Assembly: GCF_023657595.1 (NCBI RefSeq)
Contig: NZ_CP098323.1
Coordinates: forward strand, 3,124,001 to 3,188,000
Direction: 5' to 3'
Source of the DNA: Cytobacillus firmus
GTDB taxonomy: Bacteria; Bacillota; Bacilli; Bacillales; Cytobacillaceae
DNA: 64,000 nt
A program made the translations under genes and the position numbers. This document shows, in pieces, positions 45,964-54,780 of this stretch. The notes beneath the pieces are model-generated. The model worked only from the letters and a program-made list of their open reading frames with translations. It ran no database searches and was not told the DNA's origin. Numbering within the stretch: the first letter of the stretch is position 1; each line of letters starts with the position of its first letter.

Positions 45964-46044
45964 CTTTCTCTTAAAAAAATAATAGCATGTTTTCAAAAGT
46001 ATTTTCAATAATTTTCACACAATTTTATTCTTCTCTGATTTCAA

Positions 46045-46080
46045 TGCCAGCCTTTCACCAGGAAAGGCTGGCAATTTTTT
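46045..46080 (+). terminator. Hairpin after glcD with T-tract on the opposite strand
   Basis: TGCCAGCCTTTC/GAAAGGCTGGCA stem followed by six T on the plus strand. Downstream of glcD (minus strand) the stem lacks a U-tract, so it is not a classic terminator for that gene. It may stop antisense transcription or act as an mRNA end-protecting stem. Confidence 0.5.
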
Positions 46081-47539
46081 ATGAAATTGCCTGGGCCTTC
46101 ATCTCTTTTTTAACTTCCGCACATCTGCCTGGCGATGGGAACAGCTTTCCTGCATTTAAAAGATTATGGGGATTAAAGACTTCCCGGATCTCTGTCTGGG
46201 CAGCAATTTCCTCTTCTGTGAAAACAAAGCGCATTTCTTCCCGCTTCTCAATGCCGACGCCATGTTCTCCAGTAATGGTCCCTCCAACATCCGCGCATAC
46301 CTTCAGACATTGGCTTCCAGCTTCAAGCGCTTTCTCTGATTCTCCTGGTACCCGTGCATCAAAAAGAACAAGGGGGTGAAGATTTCCGTCTCCTGCATGA
46401 AAAATATTCGCAATCCTCAAACCCGATTCACTGCTGATCTGATTGATTCTGCTTAAAACCTCAGGCAACCTGCTTCGGGGAATAACCCCATCCTGAACCA
46501 GATAATCAGGAGAGATGGCTCCCATTGCACCAAAGCCCGTCTTCCGGTTCGCCCACCATCTGGCTCTTTCCTCTTCACTTCCGGCCGCCCGGACTTCACG
46601 GACATTCCTCTTTCGGCATACCTCGAGGATCTGGTCAATCTGTTCCTGAATTCCCGCAGCAATCCCATCCACTTCAATCAGGAGCACTGCTTCGATATCT
46701 TTTGGATGGCCTACCGGAAAAGCAGCAGCTTCCACCCCTTCAATCGCGGTTTTATCCATCATTTCAAGGGCTGCCGGCACTATACCAGCAGAAATTATGT
46801 CCGATACAGCCTGGCTACCATCATCAACCCGATCAAAGTAGGCAAGTACGGTCTGTTTTCCTTCAGGATTTTTCAGAACTCTGACTGTTATCTTTGTCAC
46901 AATGCCAAGGGTTCCTTCAGAACCTGTGATCAGACCAAGCAAATCATATCCTGGAGCATCCGGAATACCGTCTTTACCTATTTCAACTATATCGCCATTA
47001 GGCATGACAACTTCAAGTCCAAGAATATGGTTTGTCGTGACTCCGTATTTCAGACAATGTGCACCGCCGGCATTTTCTGCCACATTGCCCCCAATGGTAC
47101 AGCAATATTGGCTTGATGGATCTGGTGCGTAATAATATCCTTTATCGGATATGGAATTGGTGAGTTTCAGATTGACAAATCCAGGCTCTACAACGGCACG
47201 GCGATTTTCCAGATCTACGCTAATAAGCTTTTTCATCCTGACCATACTGATAATGATTTCTCCATTAAGCGGTATGGCTCCGCCGCTTAGCCCTGTCCCT
47301 GCTCCCCTTGCCAGGAAGGGAAGATCGTTTTCAGAGCAATATTTAACAATCTCCGCCACTTCTTGTGTGTTTTTAGGAAAAACGACGGCCTTCGGCAGAT
47401 GTTTATGAATCGTAAAGCCGTCACAGTCATAGGCAACAAGATCTTCTTTCAGGTAAAGAATGGAACGGGCACCGCCAACGATATCAGCCAAATTTAAGAT
47501 GTGTTTGTCCTTTGATTTAACCCGGTCTTTTGCTTTCAC
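46079..47539 (-). CDS. glcD: Glycolate oxidase, FAD-linked subunit GlcD
   Basis: A 486-residue flavoprotein subunit of glycolate oxidase, oxidising glycolate to glyoxylate. The FAD-binding PCMH domain is seen in LPFLARGAGTGLSGGAIPLNGE (about residues 74-95) and SQYCCTIGGNVAENAGGAHCLKYG; the C-terminal ANIFHAGDGNLHPLVLFD and TITGEHGVGIEKREEM are typical of the D-lactate/glycolate group. GTG start overlapping the glcF stop (GTGA). Middle of the order glcE, glcF, glcD. Confidence 0.94.
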   Translation of the reverse strand: MKAKDRVKSKDKHILNLADIVGGARSILYLKEDLVAYDCDGFTIHKHLPKAVVFPKNTQEVAEIVKYCSENDLPFLARGAGTGLSGGAIPLNGEIIISMVRMKKLISVDLENRRAVVEPGFVNLKLTNSISDKGYYYAPDPSSQYCCTIGGNVAENAGGAHCLKYGVTTNHILGLEVVMPNGDIVEIGKDGIPDAPGYDLLGLITGSEGTLGIVTKITVRVLKNPEGKQTVLAYFDRVDDGSQAVSDIISAGIVPAALEMMDKTAIEGVEAAAFPVGHPKDIEAVLLIEVDGIAAGIQEQIDQILEVCRKRNVREVRAAGSEEERARWWANRKTGFGAMGAISPDYLVQDGVIPRSRLPEVLSRINQISSESGLRIANIFHAGDGNLHPLVLFDARVPGESEKALEAGSQCLKVCADVGGTITGEHGVGIEKREEMRFVFTEEEIAAQTEIREVFNPHNLLNAGKLFPSPGRCAEVKKEMKAQAIS

Positions 47540-48894
47540 TCTTCTCCCTCCCGCATACGGTCTTCCTTTTGATAAGCCCAGTCCAGAAGCTGGACTGTAT
47601 GGACGATTTTCTGGTTTCTGCCGTATTTTTGAACTCCCATTGCCATCTGCAGCATACAGCCAGGATTACCCATCGAGATCATTTCCACATCATCGGGAAC
47701 ATTCTCCATTTTGCTTTCAAGGACCGCATTGGCCATTTCAGGATTGGTAATATTGTAGATACCTGCACTTCCGCAGCAGCGGTCTGAATTAGGCATATGA
47801 ACCATGTCTACACCGGGAATATCAAGGAGAATATCGCGCGGCTGCTGCCGGATCCCCTGTCCATGCGCTAAATGACAGGCATCATGATAAGTAATTCTAG
47901 TGTTCATCTCAGCCTTTGGCTTTTCATAGCCTGTTTCATGAAGAAATTTTGAAATATCCTCTACCTTTTCAGAAAACTCTTCCGCTTTTGCATGCATTTC
48001 CGGGTCTTCCTTAAATAATTCTGCATATTCCTTCATCATGCACCCACACCCGGCAGCATTAACAATCACTTTATCAAAGTCCTTGAATGCCTCCATATTC
48101 TGCTTTGCCAGCTTCCTGCCCATATCACGGTCTCCAGCGTGAACATGCAGGGCCCCGCAGCAAGTCTGGTTTTGTGGAATGACAACATCATTTCCATTCC
48201 TGGTCAGTACGTTGATGGTGGATTCATTAATATCACTGAACATGACATCCATTACACAGCCGGTCAGCATGGCAACTTCCTGCTTTGTCTCCCCTGTTGC
48301 TTTTATTACTTTTACGTCTTTATATTTCTTTTTAACAGGCTCTTTCACTTCAGGCATGATGGATTCCATATCTACGAGGTGCTGCGGCATGACATTGATT
48401 AATTTAGTTTTCCGGACAGCTTTTTGCATGCCGCTCTTTTGATAGAATCTCAGAAGGCTGCCGAGCGTATTTAAGCGATTCTGGTGCGGGAATAGATCAT
48501 GAAGAAAAAATTTGCTGATGGCTCCTTTTACACCTGTTAATGGCATTGCCTGACGAATCTGGCCCCGTGCTTCCTCAATCAAACCGCCCACATCGACATC
48601 AGCCGGGCATGCAGTTGTACAGGCGCGGCAATCCAGACATTGAAACACCGGGTCCATGAATTGCTCATTTACTTGAAGCTTTCCTTCTGCGACTGATTTA
48701 ATTAAGTGAACCCGGCCCCTTGGAGAATGCTGTTCCTGGCCTGTCTGTTCATATGTCGGGCAAGATTCCAAACACATGCCGCAATGGACACAGTCAGCCC
48801 ATTTCTTTTCATCGGGCGGATCGCTCCATAAATAATTTCCCAATCCTGAAGTACATGGCGGTTCTTGCTTTAAATCGAGTTCCCGGACACTCAT
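47536..48894 (-). CDS. glcF: Glycolate oxidase iron-sulfur subunit GlcF
   Basis: A 452-residue electron-transfer subunit. Two 4Fe-4S motifs: CVHCGMCLESCPTY (about residues 36-49) and CLDCRACTTACPADV (about 89-103). Two CCG (DUF224) domains follow, with TCCGALHVHAGD and later CHLAHGQGIRQQP plus RCCGSAGIYNI. It starts directly at the glcE stop (TAA-ATG with GGAGGG upstream) and overlaps glcD by four bases, so the three subunits are tightly coupled. Confidence 0.95.
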   Translation of the reverse strand: MSVRELDLKQEPPCTSGLGNYLWSDPPDEKKWADCVHCGMCLESCPTYEQTGQEQHSPRGRVHLIKSVAEGKLQVNEQFMDPVFQCLDCRACTTACPADVDVGGLIEEARGQIRQAMPLTGVKGAISKFFLHDLFPHQNRLNTLGSLLRFYQKSGMQKAVRKTKLINVMPQHLVDMESIMPEVKEPVKKKYKDVKVIKATGETKQEVAMLTGCVMDVMFSDINESTINVLTRNGNDVVIPQNQTCCGALHVHAGDRDMGRKLAKQNMEAFKDFDKVIVNAAGCGCMMKEYAELFKEDPEMHAKAEEFSEKVEDISKFLHETGYEKPKAEMNTRITYHDACHLAHGQGIRQQPRDILLDIPGVDMVHMPNSDRCCGSAGIYNITNPEMANAVLESKMENVPDDVEMISMGNPGCMLQMAMGVQKYGRNQKIVHTVQLLDWAYQKEDRMREGEE

Positions 48895-50217
48895 TTAAAT
48901 CCCTCCTATGAATCTGTTTGGGCTTAATGTTATATTTGGGTCAACCTTTGTTTTAATCCCATGGAGCAAAAAGAAATAAGAAGGTTTACTTCCCCAAACA
49001 TCCACTTTTTTCCGAAGCTCAAATGGCAGGTGTTTTGCAATCGCATATCCTCCTGCTCTTTCAGCGGACTGCCTTACGTGTACAGCGGCATTGGCGACAT
49101 CTGACTCTGCTCCTCTAATGGTCACTTGACTCAACCCATGCCCAAGTCCTCCATGTGACTCGATACTTACATTAAATCGGTCCTTCAGCAGTTCCGTTTC
49201 CTTTAACAAGTTCAACGCTTCAAGATTTACAGTTCCAATTTTAAGAGTGGCTTCGGTTTGGATTGGCAATTCCCCATCCAATCCATTGGGGATGTGCCTG
49301 TAAAACCGGTGCCAAAACAAATCGGCTTTTTCTTTTGGATTTATAAACAATTCCGCATCATCAGGCAGCATATTCCTCACGAATTCTTCCTGATAGCGGA
49401 CAGAGCTTTCCACATCTTCAAAACCCATCGCTATAGTGTAGGCGTTTATTCCGGCTAGCTTATCAGAAAGTGCCGGATTCAGGAGTTCAAGTGAGACAGG
49501 TTCAATCATAGAGTCCAAAACCTTCACAGCAAAAGCTTTAATTCCCTCCAGGTTTCCTTGTGGAAACGAAACAAGAACCAGGCTCTCGCACTTAGGTATA
49601 GGGCGAAGCTTTAAGGTGACCTCAGAAATGACACCAAGTGTGCCCATCGCCCCAATAAATAGTTTATTCATATCATAGCCGGCCACATTTTTTACGACTC
49701 TTCCACCGGATCGGATTACTTTTCCATCAGGGTAAACAGTCCTTAAACCAATGACTGCATCACGGGCTGAACCGTAGCCCAATCTTTTGGGTCCGCTTTC
49801 ATTTGCTGCAATGATCCCGCCTATTGTGGCATTTTCAGGCCAATAAGGATCGAGTGATATTTTTTGATTATGCTGTGCCAGATAATCCTGAAGATCTTTA
49901 AAGCGAGTTCCGGCTTTTACTGTTAACGTCATATCTCCGGGCGTATGTTCCACAATCCCTGTATATTTTTCAAGCGATAGAAGAAAATCCGTTTTTTCGG
50001 TTAAGCCACCGAACCCCCGCTTTGTGCCTCCGCCCATAATGTTGATGGTTAAACCATTCGAATCTGAATGCTTAAGTACAGCTGCAATTTCCTCTTCTGT
50101 TTCCGGAAAAACAACCATATCTCCGGAATTGCCAAATGGGCTTGAAGCTTCATTTTTACTAATCTGGTCTTCCCTTAAAGAAGCCTTTAACTCACTTATT
50201 GATTCTGCTGCAATCAA
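48895..50217 (-). CDS. glcE: Glycolate oxidase FAD-binding subunit GlcE-like
   Basis: A 440-residue second FAD-binding subunit, with the PCMH-type segments TINIMGGGTKRGFGGLTEK (about residues 51-69) and ATIGGIIAANESGPKRLGYGSARD, and VKNVAGYDMNKLFIGAMGTLGVISEV, the GlcE-typical region. The C-terminal region is shorter in catalytic residues than GlcD. It is the first gene of the oxidase operon. TTG 50217 fits best because AAAGGCGGTGG lies 4 bp upstream; GTG 50226 lies inside that site. Confidence 0.9.
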   Translation of the reverse strand: MIAAESISELKASLREDQISKNEASSPFGNSGDMVVFPETEEEIAAVLKHSDSNGLTINIMGGGTKRGFGGLTEKTDFLLSLEKYTGIVEHTPGDMTLTVKAGTRFKDLQDYLAQHNQKISLDPYWPENATIGGIIAANESGPKRLGYGSARDAVIGLRTVYPDGKVIRSGGRVVKNVAGYDMNKLFIGAMGTLGVISEVTLKLRPIPKCESLVLVSFPQGNLEGIKAFAVKVLDSMIEPVSLELLNPALSDKLAGINAYTIAMGFEDVESSVRYQEEFVRNMLPDDAELFINPKEKADLFWHRFYRHIPNGLDGELPIQTEATLKIGTVNLEALNLLKETELLKDRFNVSIESHGGLGHGLSQVTIRGAESDVANAAVHVRQSAERAGGYAIAKHLPFELRKKVDVWGSKPSYFFLLHGIKTKVDPNITLSPNRFIGGI

Positions 50218-50232
50218 ACTATCCACCGCCTT

Positions 50233-50262
50233 TTGTTTCGTAATAACAAACAGTGTTTCTAA
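50233..50262 (-). promoter_or_regulatory. Shared glycolate-regulon motif, copy upstream of glcE
   Basis: TTGTTTCGTAATAACAAACA followed by GTGTTTCTAA. It contains the dyad TTTGTT-N7-AACAAA and is flanked by a possible minus-strand TTGATT...TGTTAT promoter, so it would overlap -10 and the start site. It is probably the operator for the adjacent FadR-type regulator. Confidence 0.6.
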
Positions 50263-50279
50263 TATTAATCAAAAAAACA

Positions 50280-50972
50280 TCATTGCTCCTGAAGGATACT
50301 CATCTGCAATAGTTTCTCAACCAATTCTAAATGGTCAACCATGTTCTTATGTGCCTGATCCGGCTGCTGATTTTTAATAGACAAATAGATCTCCAAATGC
50401 TGCTCTTCAATTTTCCTCGCAATGTCAGCCCGTGTTTCGAGGTAATGGTGAAAATCAATCATGGACTTTTTTAATGTTTCAGAAATGAACTGCACAAATT
50501 GGATAAGGATATCATTACCTGCTGCACGGGCAATCGCCATATGAAACTGGTAATCCTCCTCCCATCCATGTATGGCTGCATCGGAAATCAGCGTCTTCAT
50601 CATTGCCAAATCTTTATCCGACCGATTTGCAGCTGCCATTTCAGCAAGCCCTGTTTCCACCATTTTTCTTGCCTGGAACAACTCCTGGATGTCTTTTATG
50701 TCCGGATGCAAATGCGGATTGATAAACAGCTTAGAAGAATCAAACCTGGTTATATAAGTGCCTTCTCCCTGCTTAACCTGCACAATTCCTTTGCCCTGCA
50801 AAGAGGTTAGGGCGTCTCTTACAGCTGACCGTCCTACGCCGAATAATTCGCACAGCTCTCTTACTGAAGGAAGCTTATCCCCAGGTTTAAAGGATCCTTT
50901 GGCAATCATATCTTCAATTTGCTCAGCAGCAATCTCAGAAATTTTGCGTGTTGAAATCTTTTTCACATTCAT
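50280..50972 (-). CDS. FadR/GntR-family regulator with FCD domain
   Basis: A 230-residue GntR regulator: winged helix KPGDKLPSVRELCELFGVGRSAVRDALTSLQGKGIVQVKQGEGTYI (about residues 31-76, read in parts) and a helical FCD ligand domain with DYQFHMAIARAAGNDILIQF (metal-ligand positions) and EEQHLEIYLSIKNQQPDQAHKNM. It lies 62 bp upstream of the glycolate oxidase operon in the same direction. It resembles GlcC/LldR-type regulators sensing glycolate or lactate; ligand identity is inferred from context. Confidence 0.9.
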   Translation of the reverse strand: MNVKKISTRKISEIAAEQIEDMIAKGSFKPGDKLPSVRELCELFGVGRSAVRDALTSLQGKGIVQVKQGEGTYITRFDSSKLFINPHLHPDIKDIQELFQARKMVETGLAEMAAANRSDKDLAMMKTLISDAAIHGWEEDYQFHMAIARAAGNDILIQFVQFISETLKKSMIDFHHYLETRADIARKIEEQHLEIYLSIKNQQPDQAHKNMVDHLELVEKLLQMSILQEQ

Positions 50973-51132
50973 CCTAACGCCCCCCTTTCTTTGCAGACAT
51001 CACATATCTGATAAGTTGTTTGTTATTTACTATTTAATCATGCTTAATTGTAATAATCAATAAAATATTTTGAATTTATTAAAAATTTGCGATATGGATA
51101 GGGTTTTTGTTTGGGCGCTGGGGGCAAATTCC

Positions 51133-51616
51133 GACTCATGTGGAGGAAATCTAGGAGATGAGGGCCGAACCTGGCGTAGCTTCTGACTCAAATAGAGGGA
51201 ATATAGGAGATTGAGTGCGAACTTGGAGTAACTTCTGACTCAGATGGAGGAAATCTTGTAAACTGAGTCCGAACTTGGAGTAACTTCTGACTCAGATAGA
51301 GGAAATCTTGTAAACTGAGTCCGAACCTGGCGTAACTTCTGACTCAAATAGAGGGAATATAGGAGACTGAGTCCGAACTTGGCGTAACTTCTGACTCAGA
51401 TGGAGGAAATCTTGTAAACTGAGTCCGAACCTGGAGTAACTTCTGACTCAGATAGTGGAAATCTTGTAAACTGAGTCCGAACTTAGAGTAACTTCTGACT
51501 CTGACAGGTCAAATCTTGAAATTTAAGTCTGAACTTGGTTCTACTTCGGACTCAGGAGCTGCAAATTCGATAACTTGAGTCCGAACCTGTTTCTACCTCT
51601 AACTCAGATAGGATCA
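51133..51616. repeat. Tandem array, ten units of 52 bp
   Basis: GACTCA recurs at 51133, 51185, 51237, 51289, 51341, 51393, 51445, 51497 and 51549, with a mutated copy (AACTCA) at 51601; every step is 52 bp. Each unit has ACTCAG separated by about 22 bp from CTGAGT, an inverted repeat. Outer units are more diverged than inner ones. It lies between the glycolate regulator (start at 50972) and the CwlO-like gene, fully intergenic. The remaining 51000-51130 stretch is AT-rich with no gene seen. Confidence 0.93.
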
Positions 51617-51657
51617 AAAAAAACCTGACTTCCAAATTTCACATGGAAGTCAGGTTC
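51616..51657 (-). terminator. Terminator of the CwlO-like gene
   Basis: AACCTGACTTCC...GGAAGTCAGGTT stem of twelve base pairs with a minus-strand U-tract. Confidence 0.85.
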
Positions 51658-51663
51658 ATTTCA

Positions 51664-52971
51664 CTATTCTATAATGCGTACAACACGGCCGTTAAACTTA
51701 GTTTTCCAATAGCCGCTTGACATATTTGCAATCGCAACTCCCGTAGAGCTTTGGGAACCGATAAATTTACCGCCGCCGAGGTAAATGCCTACATGGCCAT
51801 CCCTTTTGTAGGTATCAAAGAAAACAAGATCTCCCGCTCTCATCTCGCTTGCTGAAACCTGGCGTCCGGCAAATTTAAGAGAATCTGTGCTAGCTCCGAC
51901 ACTGATTCCTGCCTGGGAGAATGACCAGTGTACAAAGCCTGAGCAATCAAATCTTCCATTTGCGATATCATAAGCATTTCTGCCGCCGCCAAACACATAA
52001 ACAGAATTACCGATATATTTATTGCCTGCAGTCGTAACAATGCTGATTGCGCTTCCGCCATTAACGCTTGGCTTTGGAGCAGACGTGCTGGAACCTTTTG
52101 TTTTTTGGGCAGCAGGTTTTTGCTTATTCACTGCAGCTGAGTCTGATGGTGCTGAAGCCACTGACTGGGCTGCCGGTACAGATTGAGCTGCCGGTGCTGT
52201 CTGGGCCGCAATGCTTTGTTCGATTTGAGCAATCAATGATGCATATTTAACATCTTCACTCTGCAGCTTTGCCTTTTTATCAGCAATAGAGTTTTCCTTT
52301 TCTTTTAATTGCTGGATTAATGAGCTATTTTGCTGTTTTTGCTCTTCCATAGTAGCCTGCATGCCCTTTAACTCAGTCATCATGCTTGTTAATCCCGCAA
52401 GCTCTTCTTCTACTGAAGCCTTCTTTTCTTCAAAAGCTTTTTTATCCTGTTCCTGTTCTTCCAGTAATTGCTTGTCTGCCTGAACAAATGTAGTTACTGC
52501 TCCGACACGGTCAACGAAATCACTGAAACTGGAAGCACCAAGAAGAACATCCAGGTATGCAACCGATCCGCCGCTTTCCTGGAAAGATTGTGCACGCTGC
52601 TTCAGTATAGCACTTCTCTTTTCAATTCTATCCTCGATGATCGCCATTTCTTCCTTCAATTTTTCTACTTCGGCTTTTGTATCAGTAATATTAGTTTCCG
52701 TTTCTGCTATTAATTTATTATTATCTTCAATTGCTTTTTCAACTTTAGTAATTTTAGCATTTAACTCTGCAATTTCTTCAAGTACACTTACCAATTCCTT
52801 ATCAGCTTCAGCCAATGTAGCCTGCAAATTAGAGCGTTGCTGCTGGATTTGGCTTTTTTGATTCTCGAGCTTATTAATTGATTCAGCATTTACTCCCGGG
52901 ATTGAAAAAGCACTTCCAAGCCCAAGAATAATTGTCGTATTTAAAACGAGGAGTCTTTTTTTCAAAGTCAT
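51664..52971 (-). CDS. CwlO-like peptidoglycan DL-endopeptidase (NlpC/P60)
   Basis: A 435-residue secreted cell-wall hydrolase. Signal peptide (residues about 1-29, ending VNAESI), then two coiled-coil stretches (about 30-240), an Ala/Pro/Ser-rich linker (about 255-310) and a C-terminal NlpC/P60 domain with the catalytic Cys in GRFDCSGFVHWSFSQAG and His in KRDGHVGIYLGGGKFIGS. The layout equals B. subtilis CwlO, which cleaves gamma-D-Glu-DAP bonds during growth and is activated by FtsEX. The CwlO-type role is by architecture. It is monocistronic. Confidence 0.9.
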   Translation of the reverse strand: MTLKKRLLVLNTTIILGLGSAFSIPGVNAESINKLENQKSQIQQQRSNLQATLAEADKELVSVLEEIAELNAKITKVEKAIEDNNKLIAETETNITDTKAEVEKLKEEMAIIEDRIEKRSAILKQRAQSFQESGGSVAYLDVLLGASSFSDFVDRVGAVTTFVQADKQLLEEQEQDKKAFEEKKASVEEELAGLTSMMTELKGMQATMEEQKQQNSSLIQQLKEKENSIADKKAKLQSEDVKYASLIAQIEQSIAAQTAPAAQSVPAAQSVASAPSDSAAVNKQKPAAQKTKGSSTSAPKPSVNGGSAISIVTTAGNKYIGNSVYVFGGGRNAYDIANGRFDCSGFVHWSFSQAGISVGASTDSLKFAGRQVSASEMRAGDLVFFDTYKRDGHVGIYLGGGKFIGSQSSTGVAIANMSSGYWKTKFNGRVVRIIE

Positions 52972-53081
52972 TACCCTGCTTTCTAATATGTACTCGGTCT
53001 ATTAAACAGCCGTATATCAAACTATTTATCTATGTATATCTTTTCAGTTTTGTCTCTAGTAAATTTGTCTTTCCATGGAGG

Positions 53082-53090
53082 ATTATACCA
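53082..53090 (-). promoter_or_regulatory. Extended -10 promoter candidate for the CwlO-like gene
   Basis: Minus-strand TGGTATAAT (TG-n-TATAAT) gives an extended -10, leaving a leader of about 100 nt. No good -35 is seen. The rest of the 316-bp gap shows no gene. I did not find a clear two-half WalR box (TGTWAH-N5-TGTWAH). Confidence 0.5.
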
Positions 53091-53240
53091 TCCTTATTTG
53101 ACAGACTTGTTAGAGTAATATTACAAAAATATTTCAAACGTGACATTAAACCCCTTTTTTCGCCATTCTAATGTGACATAATTCCTTATTTTACACATAT
53201 GAAGGTATCCAACGTGAGTTGTAAGAAGGATACCAAAAAA

Positions 53241-53288
53241 ATAAAAAAGACTGGAATCCAGAATATATCTTCCAGATTTCAGTCTTTT
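53241..53288 (-). terminator. Terminator of the DUF2294 gene
   Basis: AAAAAGACTGGAATC...GATTTCAGTCTTTTT stem directly after the stop, U-tract on the minus strand. Confidence 0.75.
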
Positions 53289-53647
53289 TATTCCATAAAC
53301 TTGCTTTGAATGTCCTGATCGAATACAAATACTGACATTCCAAAATCCCGTTCTATATCAATGTCCACAAAAAGGTCTATTAGCCTTGCCTGCAAAAAAT
53401 CTTCCATTTCTGCCGGCCGATTCTTTTTATACATTTCCTTGACCATTTCTGTTCTGGCAGCCCGAAGCATTTGTTTCCCTTCGTCTGCACTCGCTATAAA
53501 CTTTTCTACAGGAGATAAATTCCCTTCCATTTCACAAATAGCCCAATTTTTGCAGAACGTGGTCCTAACCTTGCTTGGTCCTTTGCCCATATGCTTTTTC
53601 CGGAAGGAGCGCACTAAGTTACTGAATTCAGCTTCATATTTGTTCAT
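53288..53647 (-). CDS. DUF2294 family protein
   Basis: A 119-residue protein of the DUF2294 family. Family segments: FRKKHMGKGPSKVRTTFCKNWAICEMEGNLSPVEKFI (about residues 13-49, read in parts) and IDIERDFGMSVFVFDQD. Its function is unknown. The ATG at 53647 is preceded by GAGGG 8 bp upstream; a longer upstream frame exists but has no ribosome site. A TATACA-N4-TGTATA dyad at 53690-53705 upstream may be an operator. It is divergent from fdhD. Confidence 0.78.
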   Translation of the reverse strand: MNKYEAEFSNLVRSFRKKHMGKGPSKVRTTFCKNWAICEMEGNLSPVEKFIASADEGKQMLRAARTEMVKEMYKKNRPAEMEDFLQARLIDLFVDIDIERDFGMSVFVFDQDIQSKFME

Positions 53648-53763
53648 ATTCCAGCCCTCATAAACTCTAATTTCATGTATAATCTCATTTATACAAGTCT
53701 GTATACACTTTAATAAGTTAATCAATTAATACAATTATTGTCAAACTAAACAATCTAAATTTC

Positions 53764-53790
53764 TTGTTAACTGAAATTTTATGCTAATAT
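53764..53790 (+). promoter_or_regulatory. Promoter of fdhD
   Basis: TTGTTA (53764-53769) and an extended -10 TGCTAATAT (53782-53790), spacer 15 bp, about 35 bp upstream of the fdhD ATG. Confidence 0.5.
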
Positions 53791-53823
53791 TTTGTCAGTC
53801 GAAAGGTTTTAGGGGGAAAATTA

Positions 53824-54621
53824 ATGGATATTCAAAGCAGCAGAAAAATTGTCAGATTTCAGAATGGAGTTTTGCAGGAAGCAGATGATTCAATTGTTTC
53901 TGAACACCCTCTCACCATTCACCTAAATGGAGAAGAGTTCGCAACAATGGTCTGCAGCCCAGAGAATATTCGGGAATTAACAATCGGCTTTTTGGCTTCT
54001 GAAGGCTTTATCAGGAGATTTGAAGAAATCAAGGATATTCAAATAGATGAAAGCAAAGGTTTTGCATATGTAGAGCTGCATACCCAAACTTCTACAGCAA
54101 GCCATGAATTCCACTCCAAGCGGTTTATTGGTTCATGCTGCGGAAAGAGCAGGCAATTTTATTTTCACAATGATGCCAGGACAGCCAGAACTTCTACATC
54201 AAAGCTGACCTTGTCTCCCAGCCAGTGCATCTCTTTTATGAAACAGCTTCAGGATGGCAGTCTGATTTTTCAAGAAACCGGAGGAGTACATAATGCCGCC
54301 TTATTTTCTGCAGATGAAATGATTGTCAGCAGAACAGACATTGGCCGGCATAATGCACTGGATAAAATCCTTGGTTATTGCATTGAAAACAGGATTTCTG
54401 TAAGAGATAAAGTCATTGCATTCAGCGGCAGAATCTCTTCGGAAGTCCTGCTAAAAGCAGCCAAAATTGGAGTTGGCATCATCCTATCAAAATCAGCACC
54501 GACTGATTTAGCCATCAAGCTGGCTGAAGACCTAAATATTACAGCGGTTGGCTTTATTCGAGGTCAGGCTTTTAATGTTTATTCTCATTCTGAAAGGATC
54601 GTTTCAGGGGAGGAAGATTAA
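53824..54621 (+). CDS. fdhD: Formate dehydrogenase accessory sulfurtransferase FdhD
   Basis: A 265-residue FdhD protein, which passes sulfur to the molybdenum cofactor for formate dehydrogenase. Key segments: GEEFATMVCSPENIRELTIGFLASEGFI (about residues 37-64, read in parts), the Cys pair in FIGSCCGKSRQFYF, FQETGGVHNAALF and RTDIGRHNALDKILGY, then AFSGRISSEVLLKAAKIG. The ATG follows TAGGGGG. It is 2 kb from the formate dehydrogenase gene that it probably serves. Confidence 0.95.
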   Translation: MDIQSSRKIVRFQNGVLQEADDSIVSEHPLTIHLNGEEFATMVCSPENIRELTIGFLASEGFIRRFEEIKDIQIDESKGFAYVELHTQTSTASHEFHSKRFIGSCCGKSRQFYFHNDARTARTSTSKLTLSPSQCISFMKQLQDGSLIFQETGGVHNAALFSADEMIVSRTDIGRHNALDKILGYCIENRISVRDKVIAFSGRISSEVLLKAAKIGVGIILSKSAPTDLAIKLAEDLNITAVGFIRGQAFNVYSHSERIVSGEED

Positions 54622-54648
54622 AAAGAGGGGGCTGACACCCTCTTTTTC
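54620..54648 (+). terminator. Terminator after fdhD
   Basis: AAAGAGGG/CCCTCTTT stem with a T-tract, at the fdhD stop. Confidence 0.8.
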
Positions 54649-54738
54649 ATTTAAAAAGGATCTAAATTCAGTTCACATTTATGCTGAAAATTTGAATATA
54701 CAAATGTATTAAGCGTATATATGTGTTAGAAATCCTTT

Positions 54739-54775
54739 AAAAAAAAGGCAAGTCAAAGCTGTTCTTTGACTTGCC
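54739..54775 (-). terminator. Terminator of the small secreted protein gene
   Basis: GGCAAGTCAAAG/CTTTGACTTGCC perfect stem with U-tract on the minus strand. Confidence 0.85.
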
Positions 54776-54780
54776 CTCTC

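Noticed and set aside
52972..53240. WalR (YycF) box upstream of the CwlO-like gene
   Set aside because: TGT-type half-sites occur, but no two have the required 5-bp spacing.
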